From: Mycobacterium intracellulare ATCC 13950
Lineage (GTDB): Bacteria; Actinomycetota; Actinomycetes; Mycobacteriales; Mycobacteriaceae
NCBI RefSeq assembly: GCF_000277125.1
Contig: NC_016946.1
Span: forward strand, 3,596,001 to 3,660,000
Length of the DNA stretch: 64,000 bases
Direction: 5' to 3'
This document shows, in pieces, positions 41,780 to 52,691 of the stretch (positions are counted from its first letter, which is position 1; every line of letters begins with the position of its first letter). Made by a program: the position numbers and the translations under genes. The notes beneath the pieces were generated by a model. It searched no databases, was not told where the DNA came from, and worked only from the letters and a program-made list of their open reading frames with translations.

Positions 41780-42854
41780 CCGCAGCGGTCAACGCCAGCA
41801 GCCGGGATGTGGCCCGTAGGTACTTCTTTCGGTATCCGCCGGCCAGCATCTCCTCGCTGAAGATGGTGTCCAGTTTGGCGCCCGACGCCACCACGGGAAT
41901 TCCGGCGTCGTAGAGCCGGTCGGTAAGCGACACCAGCCGCAGCGCGACGTTCTGGTCGTCGATCCCGTGCACGCCGGTCACGAACACCGCGCGCACGCCC
42001 TCGATCAACGTCAGGTACCGCGACGGGTGCATGGTGGCCAGGTGCGCGCACAGCGCGTCGAAGTCGTCGAGCGTGGCCCCGTCGACGCGCGCCGCGCGCG
42101 CCGCCACCTGTTCGTCGGACAGCGGCTGCGGGGCCGGCGGCAGGCCGCGGTGCCGATAGTCGGGCCCCTCGATGCGCACGGTGGTGAAAATGCTTGCCAG
42201 CGTGTTGATCTCGCGCAGGAAATCCTGCGCCGCGAAGCGGCCCTCGCCGAGCTGCTCGGGCAGCGTGTTGGAGGTGGCGGCCACCGACACCCCGCGCTCG
42301 ACCAGCGACGAGAGCAGCCGCGCGATCAGCGTGGTGTTGCCCGGGTCGTCGAGCTCGAACTCGTCGATGCAGACCGCCGTGTAGGCGCCCAGCAGGTCGA
42401 CGCATTCGGCGAAGCCGAACACCCCGGCGAGCTGGGTGAGCTCCCCGAAGGTCGCGAAAGCCTTGGGGGGCGGGCCATCCGGCGTCCCGCCCTTCGACCC
42501 ACCCGGCCCGTCACCGGGCAGTTCGTAGTAGGCCGAAGCCAGCAGGTGCGTCTTGCCCACGCCGAACCCGCCGTCGAGGTACAGCCCGACACCGGGCAGA
42601 ACCTGCCGTCGTCCCAACAACTTTCGGCGGCCCGCGCGGCGCTGCGTGGCCTGCCGGCAAAAGTCCTGGCATGCCAGCACCGCGGCGGCCTGCGTCGGCT
42701 CGGCCGGATCGGGCTGGTAGGTCGCAAAGCTCACGTCGGCGAACGTCGGGGGCGGCCTCAATTGGGCGATCAGGCGCTCCGGCGAGACGGTCGGATGCCG
42801 ATCCACCAGGCGCGCGACGGCGCCCGAAACGCCCGCGGAGGTGGACCCGTGCAT
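41757..42854 (-). CDS. zapE: ZapE/AFG1-type AAA ATPase
   Basis: 365 residues from ATG 42854. Walker A GGFGVGKTHLL, Walker B VCIDEFELDDPGNT, and the AFG1 markers AATSNTLPEQLGEGRFAAQDFLREI and LTDRLYDAGIPVVASG. In enterobacteria ZapE acts on the division ring; in mitochondria AFG1 assists protein quality control. Divergent from ribD with 34 bases between. Matches Rv2670c. Confidence 0.93.
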   Translation of the reverse strand: MHGSTSAGVSGAVARLVDRHPTVSPERLIAQLRPPPTFADVSFATYQPDPAEPTQAAAVLACQDFCRQATQRRAGRRKLLGRRQVLPGVGLYLDGGFGVGKTHLLASAYYELPGDGPGGSKGGTPDGPPPKAFATFGELTQLAGVFGFAECVDLLGAYTAVCIDEFELDDPGNTTLIARLLSSLVERGVSVAATSNTLPEQLGEGRFAAQDFLREINTLASIFTTVRIEGPDYRHRGLPPAPQPLSDEQVAARAARVDGATLDDFDALCAHLATMHPSRYLTLIEGVRAVFVTGVHGIDDQNVALRLVSLTDRLYDAGIPVVASGAKLDTIFSEEMLAGGYRKKYLRATSRLLALTAAASSAREP

Positions 42855-42888
42855 GCAGGAACTGTAGCGGCGTGCTGCAATCAGACCC

Positions 42889-43644
42889 ATGCCCGAGACG
42901 CCGCTGTCGCTGCTGGGCTCGGTGCGCGACCTCGAGGACGGCGAACTCCCCCGGCTCTACGGCTATCCCGAGCACGACGCGACCTGGGTGCGGGCGAACT
43001 TCATCACCAGCGTCGACGGCGGCGCCACCTCGGGCGGCAGCAGCGGGGCGATGGGCGGGCCGGGCGACCGGTTCATCTTCAACCTGCTGCGTGAGCTCGC
43101 CGACGTCATCGTGGTCGGCGCGGGCACCGTGCGGATCGAGGGCTACTCCGGGGCGCAGCTGGGCGCCGCCCAGCGCCAGCACCGGCAGGCCCGCGGGCAA
43201 AGCGAGGTCCCGCCCCTGGCGATCGTGACCAAATCGGGCCACCTCAACCGGGACATGGCCGTGTTCACCCGCACCGAGGTGCCCCCGCTGGTGCTCACCT
43301 GCGCCGCGGCGGCCGCCCAGACGCGGCGGCTGCTCAGCGGCGTGTGCGAGGTCCTCGACTGCTCCGCCGGCGATCCCGAGAAGGTCGACGAGGCCGCCCT
43401 GCTGGCGGCCCTGGGCGCGCGCGGGCTGCGCCGCATCCTCACCGAGGGCGGCCCGATGCTGCTGGGCTCGCTGATCGACCGCGACATGCTCGACGAGCTG
43501 TGCCTGACGATCGCGCCCTACATCGTCGGGGGCCAGGCGCGACGCATCGCGGCCGGCCCGGGCCAGCTGCTCACCGGGATGCGGTGCGCCCACGTCCTGA
43601 CCGACGACGCCGGCTACCTTTACACCCGCTACGTCAGGGCCTAG
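42889..43644 (+). CDS. ribD: RibD C-terminal-type reductase
   Basis: 251 residues, only the reductase domain of RibD (no deaminase). Motifs: RANFITSVDGGAT, DVIVVGAGTVRIEGY, LRRILTEGGPMLLGSLIDRDMLDELCLTIAP. It reduces the ribosyl side chain in riboflavin synthesis or a similar pterin-like substrate. From established work, its H37Rv counterpart Rv2671 can act as an alternative dihydrofolate reductase and influences antifolate response. Confidence 0.93.
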   Translation: MPETPLSLLGSVRDLEDGELPRLYGYPEHDATWVRANFITSVDGGATSGGSSGAMGGPGDRFIFNLLRELADVIVVGAGTVRIEGYSGAQLGAAQRQHRQARGQSEVPPLAIVTKSGHLNRDMAVFTRTEVPPLVLTCAAAAAQTRRLLSGVCEVLDCSAGDPEKVDEAALLAALGARGLRRILTEGGPMLLGSLIDRDMLDELCLTIAPYIVGGQARRIAAGPGQLLTGMRCAHVLTDDAGYLYTRYVRA

Positions 43645-43658
43645 CTACTGTGGTCGGC

Positions 43659-45218
43659 ATGAGTCGGCCGTACACGTGCGCCACGATCCTCGTTGCGGTG
43701 ACCGCGCTGCTGGCCGGCTGCGTCCCGGGCCTGGCCGCCAACCCGCGCTTCGCCACGAATTCCGGTGCGCGGCCGCAAGGAGCGGCCACCTCCAAGCCGG
43801 CGCCGTCCGGCCCGCCCCCGATCACCGCGCCCAAGAACGACCTGGCGTGGCACGACTGCACCTCGCGGGTGTTCGCCGACGCGGCGGTTCCCGCCGCCGC
43901 GGGTGTCCAGCTCGACTGCGCCACCTACGACTCCGACCTGGACCCGGTCAACGGCGGGGGCGGCAGCCTGAGCATCGGCGTGGTGCGCGCCCGCACGAAC
44001 AAGACGCCCCACGACGCCGGGCCGCTGGTCTTCACCACCGGCTCGGATCTGCCGTCGTCGGCGCAGCTGCCGGTCTGGCTGTCCCGGGCCGGCGCCGACG
44101 TGCTCGCCGCCCACCCGATCGTCGCCGTCGACCGTCGCGGCATCGGCATGTCGAGCCCCATCGACTGCCGGGACAAGTTCGACCGCCAGGAGATGCGCGA
44201 CCAGTCGCAGTTCCAGACCGGCGACGACCCGGTGGCCAACCTGTCCGAGGTCGCCAACACCGCTACCACCAACTGCACCGACGCCATCGCGCCTGGGGCC
44301 TCCGCCTACGACGACGCACACGCCGCCTCCGACATCGAGCGGTTGCGCAGCACCTGGGACGTGCCCGCCCTGGCGCTGATCGGCATCGGCAACGGCGCCC
44401 AGGTGGCGCTGACCTACGCCGGATCGCGGCCCGACAAGGTCGCCCGCCTCGTCCTCGACTCACCGGTCGCGTTGGGCACCAACGCCGAAGCCGCCGCCGA
44501 GCAACAGGTCAAGGGGCAGCAGGCCGCGCTCGACGCCTTCGCCGCCCAGTGCATCGCGGTGAACTGCGCGCTCGGTCCGGACCCGAAGGGCGCCGTCAGC
44601 GCCCTGCTGGCCGACGCCCGCGCCGGCAGGGGCCCGGGCGGCGCGTCGGTGGCACAGGTCGCCAACGCCATCACCGTCGCGCTGGGCTTCCCGTCCGGCG
44701 GTCGCGTCAACGCCACAACCGACCTGGCCAACGCGCTCGCGGCCGCCCGCTCCGGTGACACCAACGGGCTGAACAACCTGATCAACCACGCCAACACCGT
44801 GCAGGACTCCGACGGCCAGTTCGTCAATGTCTGCAGTGACGCCGTCAATCGCCCGACCCCGGACCGGGTGCGTGAGCTGTTCGTCGCCTGGGGCAAGCTC
44901 TACCCCCAATTCGGTACCGTCGCCGCGCTCAACATGGTCAAGTGCGTGCACTGGCCCACCGGTTCCCCGCCGCCCTCCCCGAAGACCCTGAAGGTCGACG
45001 TGCTGCTGCTCGGCGTGCAGAACGACCCGATCGTGGGGACCGACGGGGTCGCGGCGACCGCGGCCAGCATCATCAACGCCAACGCGGCCAGCAAGCGGGT
45101 GATGTGGCAGGGCATCGGGCACGGCGCCAGCATCTATTCGGGCTGCGCGGTTGCGCCGCTGAACGGCTACCTCAGCAGCGGCAAATTGCCCAACACCGAC
45201 ACCTACTGCCCGGCCTGA
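43659..45218 (+). CDS. Alpha/beta-hydrolase-fold lipoprotein, nucleophile replaced
   Basis: 519 residues, lipoprotein signal VAVTALLAGC. The fold matches tripeptidyl aminopeptidase-like hydrolases (HDCTSRVFADAAVPAAAGVQLDCATYDSDLDP, VDRRGIGMSSPIDC). The nucleophile elbow reads G-I-G-N-G (around residue 244) where G-x-S-x-G is expected, so the catalytic Ser is Gly. The late C-terminal region HGASIYSGC keeps a His. It is probably a non-catalytic or altered envelope protein. Matches Rv2672, annotated as a possible secreted protease. Confidence 0.88.
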   Translation: MSRPYTCATILVAVTALLAGCVPGLAANPRFATNSGARPQGAATSKPAPSGPPPITAPKNDLAWHDCTSRVFADAAVPAAAGVQLDCATYDSDLDPVNGGGGSLSIGVVRARTNKTPHDAGPLVFTTGSDLPSSAQLPVWLSRAGADVLAAHPIVAVDRRGIGMSSPIDCRDKFDRQEMRDQSQFQTGDDPVANLSEVANTATTNCTDAIAPGASAYDDAHAASDIERLRSTWDVPALALIGIGNGAQVALTYAGSRPDKVARLVLDSPVALGTNAEAAAEQQVKGQQAALDAFAAQCIAVNCALGPDPKGAVSALLADARAGRGPGGASVAQVANAITVALGFPSGGRVNATTDLANALAAARSGDTNGLNNLINHANTVQDSDGQFVNVCSDAVNRPTPDRVRELFVAWGKLYPQFGTVAALNMVKCVHWPTGSPPPSPKTLKVDVLLLGVQNDPIVGTDGVAATAASIINANAASKRVMWQGIGHGASIYSGCAVAPLNGYLSSGKLPNTDTYCPA

Positions 45219-45246
45219 TGCTGCCTTCAGCGGCGCCGGCGCGCCG

Positions 45247-46557
45247 GTGTACGGTGCGCTGGTGACGGCAGCTGAATCGATCCGAACCGGCTCGCGCGAG
45301 CGGCTCCTGACCGCCTTTCGTCCCCGCACCGGCGCGCCGAGCGTGGCGAGCATCTTGCGGTCCGCGCTATGGCCGATCGCCATCCTCTCGGTGCTGCACC
45401 GCAGCATCGTCATCACCACCAACGGCAACATCACCGACGACTTCAAACCCGTCTACCGGGCGGTGGTGAACTTCCGGCGCGGCTGGGACATCTACAACGA
45501 GCACTTCGACTACGTCGACCCGCACTACCTGTATCCGCCCGGCGGCACACTGCTGATGGCACCGTTCGGGTACCTGCCCGAGTATCCGTCGCGCTACCTG
45601 TTCATCCTGATCAACACCGTGGCCATCCTGGCCGCGTGGTATCTGCTGCTGCGGATGTTCAACTACACGCTGTCCTCGGTCGCCGCGCCCGCGCTGCTGC
45701 TGGCCATGTTCTGCACCGAGACGGTGACCAACACGCTGGTGTTCACCAACATCAACGGCTGCGTGCTGCTCGCCGAGATGCTGTTCCTGCGGTGGCTGCT
45801 CGACGGCCGGATCGGCCGGCAGTGGTGGGCCGGCGTGGCGATCGGCCTGACGCTGACGCTCAAACCGGTGCTGTTGCCGTTGCTGTTGCTGCCGGTGCTG
45901 AACCGCCAGTGGCGGACGCTGGTGCCCGCCTTCGTGATTCCCGTCGTCGTCAACGCGGCCGCGTGGCCGTTGGTCAGTGATCCGATGGACTTCGTGACCC
46001 GCACGGTGCCCTACTTTTTGGGCACCCGCGACTATTTCAACAGCTCGATCGAGGGCAACGGCGTGTACTTCGGCCTGCCCACCTGGTTGATCGTGTTCCT
46101 GCGAATCCTGTTCACGCTGTTGGCCATTGGGGCCCTGTGGCTGTTGTACCGCCACTACCGCACCCGGGACCCGCGGTTCTGGTTGACCAACTCCGCGGGT
46201 GTGCTGCTGCTGTGGTCGTTCCTGGTGTCGTCGCTGGCCCAGGGCTACTACTCGATGATGCTGTTCCCGTTTTTGATGACGGTCGTGCTGCCCAACTCGT
46301 TGATCCGCAACTGGCCCGCGTGGCTGGGGATCTACGGCTTCATGACCCTGGACCGCTGGCTGCTGTTCAACTGGATGCGCTGGGGCCGGGCGCTGGAGTA
46401 CCTCAAGATCACCTACGGCTGGTCGCTGCTGCTGATCGTGGTGTTCACCGTGCTGTACTTCCGGTACCTCGATGCCAAGGCTGAGAACCGGCTGGATGAC
46501 GGGATCGATCCGGCGTGGCTGATGACCGAGCGGCAGCGCGCTACCGTGGATGCATGA
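45247..46557 (+). CDS. aftC: Alpha-(1->3)-arabinofuranosyltransferase AftC
   Basis: 436 residues, GTG (45247; 45262 possible). GT87-type membrane glycosyltransferase with about ten helices. The first loop holds NGNITDDFKPVYRAVVNFRRGWDIYNEHFDYVDPHYLYPPGG with the acidic DD catalytic pair. It adds alpha-1,3 arabinofuranose branches to arabinogalactan and lipoarabinomannan from decaprenyl-phospho-arabinose. Coupled to msrB by ATGA. Matches Rv2673. Confidence 0.95.
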   Translation: MYGALVTAAESIRTGSRERLLTAFRPRTGAPSVASILRSALWPIAILSVLHRSIVITTNGNITDDFKPVYRAVVNFRRGWDIYNEHFDYVDPHYLYPPGGTLLMAPFGYLPEYPSRYLFILINTVAILAAWYLLLRMFNYTLSSVAAPALLLAMFCTETVTNTLVFTNINGCVLLAEMLFLRWLLDGRIGRQWWAGVAIGLTLTLKPVLLPLLLLPVLNRQWRTLVPAFVIPVVVNAAAWPLVSDPMDFVTRTVPYFLGTRDYFNSSIEGNGVYFGLPTWLIVFLRILFTLLAIGALWLLYRHYRTRDPRFWLTNSAGVLLLWSFLVSSLAQGYYSMMLFPFLMTVVLPNSLIRNWPAWLGIYGFMTLDRWLLFNWMRWGRALEYLKITYGWSLLLIVVFTVLYFRYLDAKAENRLDDGIDPAWLMTERQRATVDA

Positions 46558-46979
46558 CCTCCCCCGACGTATCGCGTCCGAAGCTGCAGCTGACCGACGA
46601 CGAGTGGCGCCAGAAGCTCACCCCGGAAGAGTTTCACGTGCTGCGCCAAGCCGGCACCGAGCGACCCTTCACGGGTGAATACACCGACACCAAGACCGAA
46701 GGCGTGTACCAGTGCCGTGCCTGCGGTGCCGAATTGTTCCGCAGCACAGAGAAATTCGAGTCGCATTGCGGCTGGCCGTCGTTCTTCGACCCGGCGAAAT
46801 CCGATGCGGTGATCCTGCGGCCCGACCATTCGATGGGGACGACGCGCACCGAGGTGCTGTGCGCGAACTGCCACAGCCACCTGGGCCACGTGTTCGCCGG
46901 TGAGGGCTATCCGACGCCGACCGACCAGCGGTACTGCATCAACTCGGTCTGCCTGCGACTGGTGCCGTCGGGGGCTTGA
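46554..46979 (+). CDS. msrB: Peptide methionine-(R)-S-oxide reductase MsrB
   Basis: 141 residues, ATG overlapping the aftC stop. Zinc Cys pairs CRAC and CANC; catalytic segment RYCINSVCLRL. Repairs oxidised methionine with thioredoxin as donor. All key residues present. Confidence 0.96.
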   Translation: MTSPDVSRPKLQLTDDEWRQKLTPEEFHVLRQAGTERPFTGEYTDTKTEGVYQCRACGAELFRSTEKFESHCGWPSFFDPAKSDAVILRPDHSMGTTRTEVLCANCHSHLGHVFAGEGYPTPTDQRYCINSVCLRLVPSGA

Positions 46980-47015
46980 GTCCCAGCAGTCACAAGAATC
47001 GGGGGGCATGCGTTG

Positions 47016-47087
47016 TGCCCACCTCCCAGCGACAACGTCGTTAACGGGTGTGACCAGGGGAAACACGTTGTCGCTGGGAGGTGGGCA
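47016..47087. repeat. 23-bp perfect inverted repeat between msrB and methyltransferase
   Basis: Arms 47016-47038 and 47065-47087 are perfect reverse complements (23 bases), loop 26 bases. A short GGGC-AAAA-GCCC hairpin overlaps its right end. Genes on both sides converge, so it can serve as a two-way terminator; its length is unusual for that. Confidence 0.75.
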
Positions 47088-47141
47088 AAAGCCCCCTTCC
47101 CTCCCCCAGTGACAGACGCGACGGGTGTGACGCCCAGGCCC

Positions 47142-47894
47142 TCAGTCGACCCGCGTGGCGTGCACTTCCCAGAACGGCGCGTACACCCGGCTGCCGTCGA
47201 GCCAGGGTTCCATGGCGCGGAACCGTTCCAGCAACTTCGCCGCCTCGTCGGCCATGTCGGGGTTGCGCGCGGCCATCAACTCGATGGACTCGGCGCTGAT
47301 GTTGACCTGGTAGGTGGTCGTGCCCAGATACGTGATGTCCCACCCGGCGTCGGGCAGCACGTCGCGAAAGTCGCTCTCGGACAACGACCGCAGCATCTTG
47401 AAGCCGTTGATGTTGTGTTCGCCGAACTCGAACATGTACAGCCGCGCACCCGGCCTGGTGGCGCGCCGCAGCGCCTCGGCGTAGGACCGTCGCAGCTGCG
47501 GCTCGGTGCTGAACGTGTGATAGAAGGCGCAGTCCACCACGGTGTCGAAGTGGCCGTCGAACCCGTCCAGCTTCGTGGCGTCAGCCACCTCGAAATTGAC
47601 TGATACCCCGGCCTTTTCGGCGTTCGCCCGGGCGCGCTCGATGGCGCCGGCCGAGCCGTCGATGCCGGTCGCCGAATAGCCCTTCGAGGCGTAGTAGATG
47701 GCGTGGTGACCGGGGCCGGTGCCCGGATCGAGCACCTCGCCTTTGATCGCGCCCAACGCCACGAGTTGCTGGACCACCGGTTGCGGGCCGCCGATGTCCC
47801 ACGGCGTGGCGGTGGGCAGGCCGTGCGACGTCCGGTCGTCGCGGTACATCTGCTCGAAACGGGTGGGGTCGGTCGGATCGAACGGCGCTGTCAT
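47142..47894 (-). CDS. SAM-dependent methyltransferase, class I
   Basis: 250 residues from ATG 47894, overlapping the hemQ stop. SAM motif [16 protein letters not shown], motif [42 protein letters not shown]. Fourth gene of the hem run (hemE-hemY-hemQ), an order kept in H37Rv (Rv2675c), so a link to haem or tetrapyrrole metabolism is possible but not shown. Confidence 0.9.
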   Translation of the reverse strand: MTAPFDPTDPTRFEQMYRDDRTSHGLPTATPWDIGGPQPVVQQLVALGAIKGEVLDPGTGPGHHAIYYASKGYSATGIDGSAGAIERARANAEKAGVSVNFEVADATKLDGFDGHFDTVVDCAFYHTFSTEPQLRRSYAEALRRATRPGARLYMFEFGEHNINGFKMLRSLSESDFRDVLPDAGWDITYLGTTTYQVNISAESIELMAARNPDMADEAAKLLERFRAMEPWLDGSRVYAPFWEVHATRVD

Positions 47895-48586
47895 GGCAGG
47901 GCTTTCACCAACTGCTCGACGGCCACCCGGGGGCCGGTGAAGAACGGCGTCTCCTCGCGGGTGTGCCGGCGGGCGTCGGTGGCGCGCAGCTCGCGCATCA
48001 GGTCGACGATGCGGTGCAGCTCGGGAGCCTCGAACGCCAGGATCCACTCGTAGTCGCCGAGCGCGAACGCCGGGACCGTGTTGGCGCGGACGTCCTTGTA
48101 TTCGCGGGCGGCCATGCCGTGCTCGGCGAGCATGCGGCGGCGTTCCTCGTCGGGCAGCAGATACCACTCATAGGACCGCACAAAGGGATACACGCAGATG
48201 TAGTTGCCGGGCTCCTCGCCGGCCAGGAACGCCGGGATGTGGCTCTTGTTGAACTCGGCCGGCCGATGCAGGGCGACGCTGCTCCACACGGGCGAGCTGG
48301 CCCGCCCCAGCGCGGTGGTGCGGCGGAAATCGGCGTAGGTGGCCTGCAGCGCCTCGACGCGTTCGGCGTGCGTCCAGATCATGAAGTCCGCGTCGGCCCG
48401 CATGCCCGCCACGTCGTAGAGCCCGCGCACCACGACCCCGCGCTCCTCCTGTTGCTTGAGGAACGTCGACGCCTCGTCGATCACGTCGTCGCGCTCCTCG
48501 CCCAGCTCACCCGGCTCCACCGAGAAAACCGAGAACATCAGGTAGCGAATCTGGGAGTTGAGCGAGTCGTAGTCGAGCTTGGCCAT
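47891..48586 (-). CDS. hemQ: HemQ, coproheme decarboxylase
   Basis: 231 residues, ATG 48586, family length. Chlorite dismutase fold: [43 protein letters not shown], and [19 protein letters not shown], which likely carries the proximal His. It converts coproheme to haem b by oxidative decarboxylation with peroxide, the last step of the coproporphyrin-dependent route of Actinobacteria. Confidence 0.94.
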   Translation of the reverse strand: MAKLDYDSLNSQIRYLMFSVFSVEPGELGEERDDVIDEASTFLKQQEERGVVVRGLYDVAGMRADADFMIWTHAERVEALQATYADFRRTTALGRASSPVWSSVALHRPAEFNKSHIPAFLAGEEPGNYICVYPFVRSYEWYLLPDEERRRMLAEHGMAAREYKDVRANTVPAFALGDYEWILAFEAPELHRIVDLMRELRATDARRHTREETPFFTGPRVAVEQLVKALP

Positions 48587-48591
48587 GAAAC

Positions 48592-49968
48592 CTATCGTGC
48601 CACTTCCGGGTCCGGGCCTCCGATGGCCCTGATCACATCCTCGGCCGCGCGCCCGGCCGCGCCGACGCAGGCGGGCACGCCGATGCCGTCGAGGTAGCTG
48701 CCCGCCACCGCGAGCGTCGGCGGCAGGCCGGCGCGCACCTCGGCGACCAGTTCGGCATGGCCGGGGCCGTACTGCGGCATGGCGTCGATCCAGCGCTGCA
48801 CCCGGACGTCGACGGGGTCGACGTCGAGCCCGAACACGGTGGCCACATCTCCCAGCGCCCAGGCCAGCAGCTCGTCGTCGGAGGTGCTGGCCGCCACGTG
48901 GTCGCCGAACCGCCCGAACGACAACCGCAGCAGCTGCACGTCGGCCCGGGCGCCCCACTTGCGGGACGACAGCGTGATGGCCTTGGCCCGCAACCGCTCC
49001 CCGGTGGCCACCAGCACGCCCGAGCAGTCGGGGAACGCGGTGTCAGCCGGCACGGCCAGCGCCAGCACCACCGACGATGCGCTGGCGATGCGCCCGGCCG
49101 CGGCGACGCTGCGGGGCGCGATGCCGCCGAGCAGGCGGCACGATTCGTGCACGGGGACGGCGAGGATCACCGCGTCGGCGAGCCAGCGTGCGCCGGTGTC
49201 GTCGAACACCGCCCAGCCCGCGTCGGCGCGCTCGAGCCGCGACGCGGCGGCGCGCACCCAGCGCGGCCGGGCGCGCGCGGCGAGCTCCTCGACCAGCACC
49301 CGGTACCCGCCGTCGAGCGCGCCGAACACCGGCGCGCCGGTGGCCGGCGGCAGGGCCCGCCCGACGGCGTCGGTCAGGCTGGCGGCGCCACGGTCCAGCG
49401 CCGCGGCCACGGTCGGCGCGGCCGCCCGCAGGCCGATGGTGGCCGCCGAGCCCGCGTAGACCCCGCTCAGCAGCGGGTCCACCGACCGCGCGACCACCTG
49501 GTCGCCGAACCGGTCGCCCACCAGGTCGGCCACCGCGGGATCGCTGCCGGCGACCCACTCCAACGGGCGGGAGGGTTCGGCGTCGATGCGGGCGACGGTC
49601 GCCTCGTCGACCAATCCGGCCACCGACGCCGCCGACGACGGGATGCCCACGACCGTGCCGGTGGGCAGCGGGCGCAGCCGTTGCCCGCTGTAGATCAGCG
49701 GGCGGGCACCGGTCGAAACCAGTTGGTGCCCAGTCAGATTCAGCTCGTCCAGCAGCGCCGGCAGCTCGGGTCGGCGCAGCACGAACGCCTCGGCGCCCAG
49801 ATCCATCGGCGCCCCGCCGACCAGCTCGGTGCGCAGGATCCCGCCGAGCCGCTCCCCCGGGTCGAACAGCGTGATGGCCGCGTCGTCGCCGAGGGACATG
49901 CGCAGCCGGTAGGCCGCCGTCAGACCCGAAATCCCGCCCCCGACAACGCAATACGAGCGGGAAGTCAT
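48592..49968 (-). CDS. hemY: Coproporphyrinogen III oxidase / protoporphyrinogen oxidase-type (HemY/CgoX)
   Basis: 458 residues, ATG overlapping hemE stop by ATGA. FAD-binding start [29 protein letters not shown]-terminal [27 protein letters not shown]. Oxidises coproporphyrinogen III to coproporphyrin III in this pathway type. hemQ follows by five bases, with which it acts in sequence. Confidence 0.94.
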   Translation of the reverse strand: MTSRSYCVVGGGISGLTAAYRLRMSLGDDAAITLFDPGERLGGILRTELVGGAPMDLGAEAFVLRRPELPALLDELNLTGHQLVSTGARPLIYSGQRLRPLPTGTVVGIPSSAASVAGLVDEATVARIDAEPSRPLEWVAGSDPAVADLVGDRFGDQVVARSVDPLLSGVYAGSAATIGLRAAAPTVAAALDRGAASLTDAVGRALPPATGAPVFGALDGGYRVLVEELAARARPRWVRAAASRLERADAGWAVFDDTGARWLADAVILAVPVHESCRLLGGIAPRSVAAAGRIASASSVVLALAVPADTAFPDCSGVLVATGERLRAKAITLSSRKWGARADVQLLRLSFGRFGDHVAASTSDDELLAWALGDVATVFGLDVDPVDVRVQRWIDAMPQYGPGHAELVAEVRAGLPPTLAVAGSYLDGIGVPACVGAAGRAAEDVIRAIGGPDPEVAR

Positions 49969-51038
49969 AGCGAATGGACCAGCGACACCAGGTCGGTCAG
50001 CACTGCGGGGTCGGTCTCGGGCAGCACGCCGTGGCCGAGGTTGAAGACGTGACCGGCGGCGCCGGCGTCGACCGCGCGCCGACCGTCGTCGACGACGGCG
50101 CGCGCCGCGCGTTCGACCACCGGCCAGCCAGCCAGCAGGACCACCGGATCGAGGTTGCCCTGCAGCGCCGTGCCGGGCTCCACCCGGGCCGCCGCGTCGG
50201 CGAGCGAGGTTCGCCAATCCACGCCCACCACCGTCGCGCCGACCTCCGACATCGCGCCCAGCAGTTCGGCCGTGCCGACGCCGAAGTGCGTCATCGGCAC
50301 GCCGTACTCGGCCAGGGCGGCGAAGATCCGGGCGCTGTGCGGCTGCACGTAGGCGCGGTAGTTGGCCAACGACAGCGTCCCGGCCCACGAGTCGAACACC
50401 TGGATCGCGTCCACCCCGGCATCCAGTTGCACCCGCAAGAAGCCGACGGTGATGTCGGTCAGCTTCTCCATCAACGCATGCCAGCTGTCGGGATCGGCCA
50501 GCATCATCGCCTTCGTGCGCGCGTGGTGGCGGCTGGGCCCGCCCTCGATCAGGTAGGACGCCAGGGTGAACGGCGCGCCGGCGAATCCGATCAGCGGAAC
50601 ATCGCCGAGGGCGGACACCAGCAGCGACACGGCGTCGGAAATCGGTTGAACCCGGTGCCGCTCAAGCGGTTTGATCGCGGCGACGTCGGCCGCGGTGCGC
50701 ACCGGCGACTCGATCACCGGACCGACCCCGGCGACGATGTCCAGGTCGATGCCGGCGCCGAGCAGCGGCACCACGATGTCGGAGAACAGGATCGCCGCGT
50801 CGACGTCGTGCCGACGCACCGGTTGCAGGGTGATCTCGCAGACCAGCTCGGCGTCGAAACACGCCGACAGCATGTCGTGCTGGGCCCGCAGCGCCCGGTA
50901 TTCGGGCAGCGACCGGCCGGCCTGCCGCATGAACCACACCGGGATCCGGCGGGGCTTTCGGCCGCCCGCCGCGGCCAGATACAGCGACTCGGGAAGGTCG
51001 CGGCGAGTGTCCGCACTGGTGTGCGTGGGCCTGTTCAT
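49965..51038 (-). CDS. hemE: Uroporphyrinogen decarboxylase HemE
   Basis: 357 residues from ATG 51038, the usual length. [16 protein letters not shown] (substrate-binding Arg pair), [38 protein letters not shown] and [11 protein letters not shown]. Decarboxylates uroporphyrinogen III to coproporphyrinogen III. First gene of hemE-hemY-hemQ-methyltransferase. Confidence 0.96.
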   Translation of the reverse strand: MNRPTHTSADTRRDLPESLYLAAAGGRKPRRIPVWFMRQAGRSLPEYRALRAQHDMLSACFDAELVCEITLQPVRRHDVDAAILFSDIVVPLLGAGIDLDIVAGVGPVIESPVRTAADVAAIKPLERHRVQPISDAVSLLVSALGDVPLIGFAGAPFTLASYLIEGGPSRHHARTKAMMLADPDSWHALMEKLTDITVGFLRVQLDAGVDAIQVFDSWAGTLSLANYRAYVQPHSARIFAALAEYGVPMTHFGVGTAELLGAMSEVGATVVGVDWRTSLADAAARVEPGTALQGNLDPVVLLAGWPVVERAARAVVDDGRRAVDAGAAGHVFNLGHGVLPETDPAVLTDLVSLVHSL

Positions 51039-51108
51039 CGGCCTCAATGCTGCCATGACCGCAGAACATCGAACCCCGCTGCGTACTATCGCGACCGCAA
51101 CCGTTTGA

Positions 51109-51945
<837 letters not shown>

Positions 51946-52108
51946 GCAGGACATATACGTTTGGTGGAGGGCTGGTAACGGGTTGGTCGCGGCGGGTTTG
52001 AAACCCGGCGCGCCTGTCGCAGCGTGTCAGCCGATGGGTCTACCGTCGATCCCTGTGACCCCTGCCGTGACGATACAGAGCGGTCGGGATGAAGAGGAGC
52101 GGTGCCAA

Positions 52109-52690
52109 GTGACCTCATCCGAACCGGCCCCCTTCCGCGAGGCGGTGGCGGCGATGAACGCCGTGGCCGTGCGGCCGGAGATCGAGCTGGGTCCGATCCG
52201 GCCGCCGCAACGCCTCGCTCCCCACAGCTACGCGCTGGGCGCCGAGGTCAAGCATCCCGACCGCGAGATCATCCCCGAACGGTCCGACGGCGACGCCTTC
52301 GGCCGGCTGATCCTGCTGTACGACCCCGAAGGGGCCGACGCGTGGGACGGCACCATCCGCATGGTCGCCTACATCCAGGCCGACCTCGACCCCAGCGAGG
52401 CCGTCGATCCCCTGCTGCCCGAAGTAGCGTGGAGCTGGCTGGTCGAGGCACTGGAGTCACGCATGGAACACGTCGTCGCGCTGGGCGGCACCGTCACCGC
52501 CACCACCTCGGTGCGCTACGGCGACATCTCGGGGCCGCCGCGCGCCCACCAGCTCGAGCTGCGGGCGTCCTGGACCGCCACGTCGCCCGCGGTCGGCGCG
52601 CACGTCGAGGCGTTCTGCGAGGTGCTGGAGCACGCCGCGGGCCTGCCGCCCGCCGGAGTCACCGACCTGAGCTCGCGGTCACGCGCCTAG
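52109..52690 (+). CDS. DUF3000-domain protein (Rv2680-like)
   Basis: 193 residues from GTG 52109 (AGAGGAG upstream). FREAVAAMNAVAVRPEIELGPIRPPQRLAPHSYAL and GRLILLYDPEGADAWDGTIRMVAYIQADLD are the DUF3000 pattern of Actinobacteria. It ends one base before the RNase D gene, with which it is always paired in relatives I know. Function unknown. Confidence 0.88.
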   Translation: MTSSEPAPFREAVAAMNAVAVRPEIELGPIRPPQRLAPHSYALGAEVKHPDREIIPERSDGDAFGRLILLYDPEGADAWDGTIRMVAYIQADLDPSEAVDPLLPEVAWSWLVEALESRMEHVVALGGTVTATTSVRYGDISGPPRAHQLELRASWTATSPAVGAHVEAFCEVLEHAAGLPPAGVTDLSSRSRA

Positions 52691-52691
52691 C

